64,000 bases of DNA. Origin: Acidobacteriaceae bacterium (lineage in GTDB: Bacteria; Acidobacteriota; Terriglobia; Terriglobales; Acidobacteriaceae). Under the pieces are notes generated by a model that was given only the letters and a program-made list of their open reading frames with translations, was not told where the DNA came from and ran no database searches. The stretch covers positions 35,877-99,876 of the forward strand of contig JANXZS010000107.1 in the NCBI GenBank assembly GCA_025355385.1, written 5' to 3'. The translations under genes were made by a program, and so were the position numbers. Positions within the stretch are counted from its first letter, which is position 1. Every line of letters begins with the position of its first letter. Shown piece after piece: positions 41,009 to 48,055 of the stretch.

Positions 41009-41038
41009 CTGCTCAGAGAAGGATTTTGCGAGGTTAAC

Positions 41039-41116
41039 TCACACTTCCGACGCTGGCCTGATGCCGCCTGGGGCACGCATGGCCATAAGCATTCGTAGGG
41101 TGTAACGAAGCCTCAT
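41039..41116 (-). CDS. Met-rich leader peptide of the metB-metC operon
   Basis: A 25-codon frame (ATG at 41116, TGA at 41039-41041) contains four Met, three of them in RMLMAMR at residues 8-14, and five Arg. No SD precedes the ATG. A -10-like TATGCT (41132-41127) would place the transcript start only a few bases upstream, so translation could be almost leaderless. Ribosome stalling at the Met codons would be the sensing step for the hairpin downstream. This reading is inference from codon content and layout. Confidence 0.5.
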   Translation of the reverse strand: MRLRYTLRMLMAMRAPGGIRPASEV

Positions 41117-41226
41117 AATGACACGGAGCATACCACAAGCCCCTTCGAACCCCCCCGAAAAATTCTGCTAAGGATGCCAATGGATCTCCCACCGGCTATG
41201 CCAATAAGGATTCCGTCGCGGTATTC

Positions 41227-41661
41227 TTGCCACCAGTGAAGACTCTCGCTCGCATCCTCAGCACGCCTCCCTCGGACCTGCTCTTGCTGGCGGAGGCATT
41301 TCTTCTGCTACATGCTTCCCGGATCGCGCTGAAAAGAATTCCTCTGTCTCGGCTCGTGGACTGGCTGCGACGTCCTGGCCCCGGTTACGACGCCCTCGAG
41401 AGTGGGAAGACGGCTATCCGGGTGCGATGGGCCATTCTGGCCGTGGCAAGGCGGAGGCCGGGCTCTTTCGTGTGCTTTCCACAGTCTCTGGCAGCATACG
41501 CAATGTTGCGGCGACGGAGTATACCCAGCGTGCTCAACTATGGGGTTAACCGTTCTCCCAGCAATGAACTGCGCGCGCATACATGGTTGAAGGTGGGGGA
41601 GTTGATAGTCGTCGGGGGAGAGGAAGCCGCGGAATTCACCGTGGTCAGCACCTTCCCTTGA
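41227..41661 (+). CDS. Lasso peptide leader protease B2 (transglutaminase-like)
   Basis: The 144-residue protein matches the lasso B2 / Transglut_core3 pattern. A helical N-terminal half (PPSDLLLLAEAFLLLHASRI) leads to the catalytic Cys83 in SFVCFPQSLAAYAMLRRR and His118 in ELRAHTWLKVGE. This enzyme cleaves the leader from the precursor once the PqqD-like B1 has bound it. The usual third catalytic Asp is not obvious after the His, where GE/GG is found. The start is uncertain: TTG 41227 or GTG 41236, neither with a good SD. It converges with the HPr-kinase-like gene. Confidence 0.82.
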   Translation: MPPVKTLARILSTPPSDLLLLAEAFLLLHASRIALKRIPLSRLVDWLRRPGPGYDALESGKTAIRVRWAILAVARRRPGSFVCFPQSLAAYAMLRRRSIPSVLNYGVNRSPSNELRAHTWLKVGELIVVGGEEAAEFTVVSTFP

Positions 41662-41743
41662 GCTGACCCGAAGGCGCAGTCATGGCGCGGTCATGCGTCG
41701 CGAAGATCAGCTCTTCGCAACCACCGGCCAGGAGTGGATAGCA

Positions 41744-42688
41744 CTAACTGGAGGATTCCAGAAGGATGCGCCTCATATGCAGCTGCAGGATATCCAGAGA
41801 TTTTTCTATCTTCGCCAGGTTCCAAGGTCGGCTAAAAGTCCACATTGGGACCGTCGCCAGTATCTCGCCGCATTGTTGGAACAGCTGAGCACTACCTCCA
41901 AGCTTGTGGATCATCAGAATGGGATAGGAATACAGCATCAGCTTGGCGACCGCGGCAGCAGGCTCTAAAGGAGAAATCAGTACTTCCTCCCTGGTTGTGA
42001 ACTCCAAAACAAATAAGCCTGCCAAGGGCAGCAGCTCTTCCGCCTCCCCGGCTCCCCGGGTGAGAGGAAAACGATATTTGGAGTCCTTGCCCGCGATCGC
42101 TTCCAGCCCCTGAACGGGCTCTGCCAGACCATCGAGCGTGTCCCCCCACAGCTTCAGCCAGGGAGCGCAGGGCGTTACTTTCGTGACTCCCCCGCACGTC
42201 CGATTAAGCAAAGTAAGGTCGTCGGCGATTACTTTGTAGCCACGGCGGCTCAAGAAGGCAACGAGCGATGACTTTCCAGCCCCCGATCGTCCTAGAAATC
42301 CGAACACTCGCCCGTCGCTACCTGTTGCACAGACGGCGCTCGCATGCAGGGGGAGGAGGCCGCGCCGAGAAAACAAGACCGCGAATATTTCCGCGTGAAG
42401 GATTGAGCGCAATTCATCTAACCTATTCAAATCAAATGGCTCTACGACGATTTCCTCTCCCCCGCGAATATAAAAATTGGCGACACCTGGAAAGGTATGC
42501 AGATATTCGCAGCCATTCGCCATACATCTCGGTTCGATCTCGAATGCATCTTTTAACAATGGAGGCGTACCGATGCGGAGCGTGACATCGACGCTTTCGG
42601 TGCGCGCACGCGGCAGGCCTGGTAACTCGAGTTGAGATGCGATCGTGAGACCGCCCAGCCGGTACAACCTGAAGGTTATTTTTGCCAT
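41744..42688 (-). CDS. HPr-kinase-like protein of a lasso peptide cluster
   Basis: The 314-residue protein resembles the C-terminal domain of HPr kinase/phosphorylase. Walker A is GRSGAGKS at 133-140, preceded by LPLHASAV (H115), and the catalytic acidic pair is in VIADDL (156/157). The N-terminal 100 residues are specific to this branch. Homologues in lasso clusters (paeninodin type) phosphorylate the C-terminal Ser of the precursor. The precursor candidate here ends in Ser-Arg-Phe-Arg, so Ser54 would be a possible but not terminal target. It is divergent from the precursor gene, with both promoters in a 224-base gap. Confidence 0.82.
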   Translation of the reverse strand: MAKITFRLYRLGGLTIASQLELPGLPRARTESVDVTLRIGTPPLLKDAFEIEPRCMANGCEYLHTFPGVANFYIRGGEEIVVEPFDLNRLDELRSILHAEIFAVLFSRRGLLPLHASAVCATGSDGRVFGFLGRSGAGKSSLVAFLSRRGYKVIADDLTLLNRTCGGVTKVTPCAPWLKLWGDTLDGLAEPVQGLEAIAGKDSKYRFPLTRGAGEAEELLPLAGLFVLEFTTREEVLISPLEPAAAVAKLMLYSYPILMIHKLGGSAQLFQQCGEILATVPMWTFSRPWNLAKIEKSLDILQLHMRRILLESSS

Positions 42689-42832
42689 TTTAATGGGAAC
42701 GGAGTCATTTCAGCTTTATACTAGCGAGAGATGGCTGATGTTTGAGTGTTGACAGGATGCCACTGTAGCCACCATAACCTCTATCCGCTTGATCCGTGCC
42801 GTGCCGAAGCATTGATGTTACTTTAGTGCTAT

Positions 42833-42860
42833 TTGTCACGTTGGCAAGCCAAGCTATCTT
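42833..42860 (+). promoter_or_regulatory. Putative promoter of the lasso precursor gene
   Basis: TTGTCA (42833-42838) and TATCTT (42855-42860) are 16 bases apart, ending 52 bases before the precursor ATG. Together with the excellent SD this suggests strong expression of the small ORF. Confidence 0.45.
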
Positions 42861-42912
42861 TAACCTGCCGTGATCAAGTGAACCGCCGACAACCAACATG
42901 AGGTGATTCGTA

Positions 42913-43086
42913 ATGGTAAGTGGTACGGGGATTCCTGAAACGACCGCCACCTCCGGTACAGTGACAGCTGTAGCTGGTAAAAAGCAGTGGGTCAGTCCGG
43001 TCGTGCATACCATCGACTTGGAAACTGCTGAGTACTTTCGGACATCAAGAAGCCCGGATGGCGGTAAGCCGAGCAGATTCCGCTAG
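42913..43086 (+). CDS. Candidate lasso peptide (RiPP) precursor, 57 residues
   Basis: GAGGTGA (42900-42906) sits six bases before the ATG, the best SD of the locus. The N-terminal 22 residues are Thr/Gly/Ala-rich. Residues 23-40 read KKQWVSPVVHTIDLETAE, which resembles lasso leaders (aromatic-x-x-Pro, then a hydrophobic stretch and a late Thr). The rest (41-57) is YFRTSRSPDGGKPSRFR. If T38 is the usual penultimate leader Thr, the core starts at E40 and the acceptor Asp49 is position 10, outside the usual 7-9. Starting at Y41 or F42 gives 9 or 8. Core start is therefore unresolved. The position between kinase and cyclase genes supports the call. Confidence 0.6.
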   Translation: MVSGTGIPETTATSGTVTAVAGKKQWVSPVVHTIDLETAEYFRTSRSPDGGKPSRFR

Positions 43087-43433
43087 ATCGTCGCGTTGTC
43101 TGTATAGATTTCTGACAGAATTAGTGGCGCGGATCATGAGGCGTTGGAGGAGCTTTCCCGCAAGCGGAGAGCTTTTCCAGCGCCTATACTGTTGGCTGGC
43201 CGTATTCGTCCATCAAGAGGGCTCGATTTGCCAACGATTCCACTTGGCAGCATCAGCCATGATAGTTCGAAGGCACAGCCGCGCGGCCCTGACGAGGGAG
43301 CCTGGATTCAGTTCCGGCGCCACTGGGCGCGCGTTACACTTTCGTTAGATGAAGTCGTCAAACCCATGAGAAGTATCTCCGGATTGAAGAGAAGTACCTA
43401 CGACTTGAAGAGCTGTTTTGTTGGATTTACCTG
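43087..43433. other. Gap between precursor and cyclase, with one overlapping ORF
   Basis: A plus-strand frame (TTG 43144 to TGA 43435-43437, 97 codons) overlaps the cyclase start as TTGA, as real coupled genes do (the b'/b pair in this window does the same). Its product has no recognised motif, is Arg/Ser-rich and ends CFVGFTC. A competing frame (43058-43348) is equally featureless. I cannot decide whether any of it is translated. There is no further leader-like sequence. Confidence 0.3.
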
Positions 43434-45368
43434 TTGAGCGCGATTGCCGGAGCCTGGCCTTTCGACGACTCGCCTGTAGTGGGGGAAGCATGCAAGAGTA
43501 TGCTCGACGCCCTCGAAATTTATGGCGCCGATCGATCGGCCTTCATCGTAGATCGGCCGGTAGCGATGGGAAGTCACCTTCTCCGCTTGCTACCAGAGGA
43601 CCGTTGGGATAGCCAGCCCCTGAGTTTACGAGGCGAAAAAGGGTGGCTCGTTGCAGACGCTCGGGTGGACAACCGCGAGGTAATAGCGCGCGCTCTGGGT
43701 ATATCCCCCGACATTTCAGGAGAGATGGCCGACAGTGCTTTCGTGCTGGAGGCATGGGAAGCTTGGGGTGAGGATTGCCTCAATCACCTCGTAGGCGCTT
43801 TTACCTTCGCCGTCTGGCAACCGAACCGGCATCGGCTCTTCGTCGCCCGCGACCATGTGGGCGAACGGCCCCTGTTCTTCCATCACAGTAAAAACCTCTT
43901 CGCATTTGCATCCATGCCCAAGGCTCTCCTCACCCTGCCAGGGGTTGAAGCACTGTTGGACGAAGAGATGCTCGCCTTGCACCTTGCGATCCTTCCCTTA
44001 CCGGACGGAAAAACGTTCTACAGGAATCTGCGATCCCTGCCGCACGGGCATTGCCTCAGCGTCACCCCTGAGGGGCTCACGCAGAGAGAATACTGGAATC
44101 CTGGCGACACCCCCCGCCTCCGCCTGCGGAACGACGCTGCCTACCTTGACGCGTTCCGTGAGTGCTTTGACGAGGCGGTGCGCTGTCGGCTTCGTACTAC
44201 CGGGGCAATCGGCACGGAGCTGAGCGGCGGGCTGGACAGTTCCTCGGTGACAGCGACGGCCGCCCGACTACTGGGCGACCACGGACGCGGGCTAGTCGCG
44301 TTCACCCACGTTCCTCGAGTCGGGTTTCAAGCCCCAATAATCGAGAATCGATTCGGGGATGAGGGACCATATGCCGCGCAGGTCGCGGCTCTCTACCCCA
44401 ACATTGAGCATGTGCTGGTGCCAAATGGGCAGGTCGGGTTGATGGATTCGGTCTCCGGCCATGTGGTTCGTGACGACCAGCCCCTGTTCAACCCTACCAA
44501 TGCCGTCTGGACAGATTCCATTCTTGACCAAGCTCGGAGCCGGGGAGTGACCGCCATGCTCACGGGACGGGTGGGTAACGGGACCATCAGCTATGACGGT
44601 TTTATCTCTCTGGCGGATTTCTTCCGCTCCGGCCGATGGCTGAAGCTGGCAAAGGCGACCCTGGCGCTACGGCGAAACAAATTCGTAACCTTGCGGAACG
44701 TGGGAGGAATCACGGTGCTCCCGCTGCTGCCCCAGTGGCTGCAGGGTCACCTGGCACCGCGCGTCGGTGACTTTGACCTTGAATATTGCGCGGTAAATCC
44801 GGAACTGGCGCGACAGACCAATCTGCTAGAACGAGCGCGCATCGGCTTCAATTTTCAGGCATACGATGTCCGGTCGGAGCTAAATGCTCTCTTTGCGGGG
44901 AGCGACTCGGGAAACGACCACGCGGGCTACGTGGCCGGATGGCAGTTGGAGATGCGCGATCCGACCGCCGATAAACGGGTATTTGAGTTTATCCACTCCC
45001 TCCCCATCGACCAGTTTTTACGCGACGGCTGGATGCGCTCGCTGGTTCGCCGGGGGATGAAAGGACGCCTGCCGGACGCGACCCTCGAACGCTATGCTCG
45101 CGGGCTGCAGGCAGCGGACTGGAGCGAAAGCATGGCGGAGGCGATGCCCGAAATTCAGGCGGAATTGCGGCTGCTGCAGCATTCGCCGCTCGCTCGCCGC
45201 GTCCTTGACCTGCCCCGCCTTCTGCAACTAGCCCATTCATGGCCTGTCACGGGCTTCGACACTCCAACGATCCTGGACTCTTACCATTACGCGTTTTCTC
45301 GTGGACTTGGAATGGGAGGGTTCATCCGTCGTCATGATCCCGACTTTGACGGTGGCGGCGAAAGGTAA
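43434..45368 (+). CDS. Lasso peptide cyclase (asparagine-synthase-like, C protein)
   Basis: The 644-residue homologue of class B asparagine synthetase activates the acceptor Asp/Glu side chain with ATP and closes the macrolactam ring in lasso biosynthesis. The N-terminus reads SAIAGAWPFD: Ser replaces the catalytic Cys2 of glutaminase domains, as is usual for lasso cyclases, so no glutamine is hydrolysed. The synthetase PP-loop SGGLDSS is at 264-270. VFGERPLFF-like HVGERPLFFH and the C-terminal helical part are present. The start TTG has no strong SD and overlaps a possible upstream ORF. The exporter follows 35 bases later. Confidence 0.88.
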   Translation: MSAIAGAWPFDDSPVVGEACKSMLDALEIYGADRSAFIVDRPVAMGSHLLRLLPEDRWDSQPLSLRGEKGWLVADARVDNREVIARALGISPDISGEMADSAFVLEAWEAWGEDCLNHLVGAFTFAVWQPNRHRLFVARDHVGERPLFFHHSKNLFAFASMPKALLTLPGVEALLDEEMLALHLAILPLPDGKTFYRNLRSLPHGHCLSVTPEGLTQREYWNPGDTPRLRLRNDAAYLDAFRECFDEAVRCRLRTTGAIGTELSGGLDSSSVTATAARLLGDHGRGLVAFTHVPRVGFQAPIIENRFGDEGPYAAQVAALYPNIEHVLVPNGQVGLMDSVSGHVVRDDQPLFNPTNAVWTDSILDQARSRGVTAMLTGRVGNGTISYDGFISLADFFRSGRWLKLAKATLALRRNKFVTLRNVGGITVLPLLPQWLQGHLAPRVGDFDLEYCAVNPELARQTNLLERARIGFNFQAYDVRSELNALFAGSDSGNDHAGYVAGWQLEMRDPTADKRVFEFIHSLPIDQFLRDGWMRSLVRRGMKGRLPDATLERYARGLQAADWSESMAEAMPEIQAELRLLQHSPLARRVLDLPRLLQLAHSWPVTGFDTPTILDSYHYAFSRGLGMGGFIRRHDPDFDGGGER

Positions 45369-45403
45369 ACAGCAAGGGCCACGCCGTCTGCTAAGGTGTG
45401 GGC

Positions 45404-47275
45404 ATGTCGGATTCCGCGCAACCGCCGGTGGCTACGCACTCCGACTCGCCTGCCCATGCCCCCCTGGAGGACCTCGCCTCCACCTTGCGGCTCTACACGC
45501 GGACGCTGTTCCGCGTAGGCGGACGCCCAGTCATCCTCGCCGCAGCGGTAATGTTCCTGGTCTCGCTGATGGAAGGCATCGGGATCGCACTGCTGCTTCC
45601 TCTGCTCCAGGTAGCGGGCTTTCGCCTGGAACAGAACGGCCAACTCAGCCATTATGCGGCACTATGCCAGCGCCTGCTCACGGCGACCGGCATTCCCCCA
45701 TCGCTGTGGCTTGCACTGCTGCTGATGGTCTTCGTGCTGCTGGTTGCGGCGCGCTCGATATTAAACCGGATTCAATCCGTAGTCACCTTCTCTGCTGTTC
45801 TGCGCTTTGACCTTCATCTCACGCGCCAGTTGTATTCCGCCATCCTCAATGCCAACTGGTTGTATCTCTCCCGGCGGCGCTCGTCCGACTTCACGCATGC
45901 GCTCACCGGCGAAATCGGGCGCGTGGATGCGGCAACCTTCGGGATCATCACGTTTGCGTCCAACGCCATGGCGTCCATGCTCTACATCGCACTGGCGATG
46001 AAAATCTCGGTCATCATGACGATGCTGGTCCTTGCCTCGGGAGCACTGCTGGCCGCGCTTACCCGCGGCCGTACACGGGCCACGCACGAGAGCGGCCAAG
46101 CCATCTCCAGCAGCATGCAGGAGCTATACGCCGCCGCGACGGAGCATCTCCAGAACCTTAAAACCGTGAAGGCGCTGGGAAGTCAGCAGGGCGACCTTGC
46201 CATGTTTTCGTCCCTCCAGCAGCGTGTATCCGCTGAGGTCATTCGAAACACTCGGATCCAGGCCGCGACCTCCTTCTGGTTTGAGATCGGCTCCCTGCTG
46301 GTGCTGGGGCTGGTAATTATGTGTTCGTTGCAGTGGCTGGGTGTGGCACCCGCATCTGTGCTCTTGCTGCTCATCGTCTTTACGCGGCTGATGCCGAGCC
46401 TGTCCTCGGCATACAACCAGTACCAGGCATTCGTCTCGGAGCTACCCGCCTTCCGCAATATAAAGAACATGGAGGCTGAGTGTCTCGCTGTTGCCGAAAC
46501 CAGCCCCGGACCGGAAACTCCACCGGCATTGCGCGAATCCGTGCGACTTGAGGATGTATCGTTCGGCTACTTGACGGGTGGTGGGCGAGTGCTCGATCAC
46601 GTTTCGTTGCGCGCGGAGGCGGGCCGTGTGACCGCAATTCTCGGCGCGTCCGGTGCGGGCAAGAGCACGGCAGCCGATCTGTTAAACGGTCTGCTCGCTC
46701 CGGACTCGGGGCGCGTGATGATCGACGGGGTCGAGCTCACACCTGCTCTGGCGCGAAGCTGGCGCCGTCGCGTGGGCTACGTCGCACAGGATACCGTTCT
46801 CTTCCACGACACCGTGCGCGCGAATCTCCGCTGGGCCGCACCCAGTGCCAGCGAAGGGGAGATGATTGCCGTGCTGCGGCAGGCTGACGCCGATTTCGTG
46901 CTGGACTCGCCGAACGGCCTCGACAGCATCGTCGGCGATCGCGGAATTCTACTCTCCAACGGACAGAGGCAACGCATCGCACTGGCACGCGCTCTGCTTC
47001 GGAGGCCCTCGCTGCTAATACTCGACGAGGCTACCAACAGCCTTGATCTGGAAAGCGAGAGGCGCATACTCGACTCGATTCGTTCCGCGGTGAAAGTCAG
47101 TCTGCAAGGCCATGAGGGCCGGCTGAGCGTGATCATCATTGCGCATCGATTCTCGGCAGTAGAGCGGGCCGATATGGTCTACATGCTTGAGGGTGGCCGT
47201 GTTACTGCATCGGGCACCTGGGACAGCGTTCATGCGAGAAGGGAACAGATGAATTCTACGGGAGTCGAGCTTTAG
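45404..47275 (+). CDS. Lasso peptide exporter, ABC transporter with fused permease (D protein)
   Basis: I choose the ATG at 45404, which has AAGGTG seven bases upstream; a GTG at 45398 is also in frame. The protein has about 623 residues. A six-helix type IV exporter domain (about 45-350) precedes the nucleotide-binding domain. Walker A is GASGAGKS (about 414-421), the signature is LSNGQRQRIALARAL (LSNGQ instead of LSGGQ) and Walker B is LLILDEATNSLD. It would export the mature peptide and give the producer immunity. Location directly after the cyclase fits the common gene order C-D. Confidence 0.88.
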   Translation: MSDSAQPPVATHSDSPAHAPLEDLASTLRLYTRTLFRVGGRPVILAAAVMFLVSLMEGIGIALLLPLLQVAGFRLEQNGQLSHYAALCQRLLTATGIPPSLWLALLLMVFVLLVAARSILNRIQSVVTFSAVLRFDLHLTRQLYSAILNANWLYLSRRRSSDFTHALTGEIGRVDAATFGIITFASNAMASMLYIALAMKISVIMTMLVLASGALLAALTRGRTRATHESGQAISSSMQELYAAATEHLQNLKTVKALGSQQGDLAMFSSLQQRVSAEVIRNTRIQAATSFWFEIGSLLVLGLVIMCSLQWLGVAPASVLLLLIVFTRLMPSLSSAYNQYQAFVSELPAFRNIKNMEAECLAVAETSPGPETPPALRESVRLEDVSFGYLTGGGRVLDHVSLRAEAGRVTAILGASGAGKSTAADLLNGLLAPDSGRVMIDGVELTPALARSWRRRVGYVAQDTVLFHDTVRANLRWAAPSASEGEMIAVLRQADADFVLDSPNGLDSIVGDRGILLSNGQRQRIALARALLRRPSLLILDEATNSLDLESERRILDSIRSAVKVSLQGHEGRLSVIIIAHRFSAVERADMVYMLEGGRVTASGTWDSVHARREQMNSTGVEL

Positions 47276-47293
47276 ATCTGGAGTGGAATTGGG

Positions 47294-48004
47294 CTAGCCA
47301 GGCCCATCCGTCAGGCAGTACGCAACAATTGTGCTTCCACGTCGGTCTGTCTTCTGTTCGAGCGCAGTCACGAGTCTTTCCTCCAGCCCGTCCGGGTCAA
47401 CCGTCATCTCACACGCGGCAATCTCTGCCGCGCTGGCTCCGTGGAAGCATAGCTCGCAGACTCCCAATGCGCCTTCTTCGCCAGACCTCACCGGCGGGCC
47501 GAAGACGCGGCAAGTGGTTGGCCGGGCGGCATAGAGATCGCAGAGCCCGGTGGCGGGATCGAGCGCCGCGCATGGCTCCTCGTTGGCAAATTCCTCAAAC
47601 CGCGCCTCTGCGTCTTCGCCTTCGGAGAGAATTCCTGTTGCGGCATTTCCAGGAAACTGGGAGGCCAGCCCGGCGATAGAGATTCGAGCACGTTCCCGAA
47701 CGGCGGCCGCCCGTTCCGGTTCCCGCAGCCCCAGGTCGACCAGCCCAGCGCGCAGGCGATCCGCGTCCAACTGGCTTACGGCAAACACTCCAATGCAGCA
47801 TTGGGTGCAACCGGGGCGGCACACAAGCCATGCTCCGCTGCGTCGTGCAGCATCAGCCAGTGCTGCATCGAGAATCTGCACCAGCTCCGCATCGCCACCG
47901 CTTCCCATGCCATAAGCATAGAGCAATTCCATTTCCGCCGTGCCTGGGTAAAATCGGTGAAGCCGCGGATTTCTTGACCGAGAAGGGCGCGCCTCTGCTG
48001 GCAC
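47294..48004 (-). CDS. YkgJ-family cysteine-cluster protein
   Basis: The 236-residue protein has the Cys pattern of the YkgJ (CxxCxxxx) family: CRPGCTQCCIG, then EEPCAALDPATGLCDLYAARPTTCRVFGPP (core CDLYAARPTTCRVFG) and CELCFHG. Such proteins probably bind zinc or an iron-sulfur cluster; function is unknown. A GTG at 48004 opens the frame, but the ATG at 47932 (MELLYAYGMG) may be the real start. It converges with the ABC exporter gene and is probably not part of the lasso system. Confidence 0.8.
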   Translation of the reverse strand: MPAEARPSRSRNPRLHRFYPGTAEMELLYAYGMGSGGDAELVQILDAALADAARRSGAWLVCRPGCTQCCIGVFAVSQLDADRLRAGLVDLGLREPERAAAVRERARISIAGLASQFPGNAATGILSEGEDAEARFEEFANEEPCAALDPATGLCDLYAARPTTCRVFGPPVRSGEEGALGVCELCFHGASAAEIAACEMTVDPDGLEERLVTALEQKTDRRGSTIVAYCLTDGPG

Positions 48005-48055
48005 GGAAAGGTAAGTTTCCCGCGAATCGGCTACTGATTTAGACTCAATCGCACC

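Noticed and set aside
40935..41226. SAM riboswitch before metB
   Set aside because: I could not find the conserved core of the SAM-I or SAM-II classes. The Met-rich ORF plus hairpin explains the region better.
42705..43013. 102-codon minus-strand ORF opposite the precursor
   Set aside because: It is antisense to the small ORF that has the strong SD; no leader-like features and no SD of its own.
47294..48004. YkgJ-like protein as part of the lasso cluster
   Set aside because: It is convergent with the exporter, and I know of no lasso cluster in which this family takes part.
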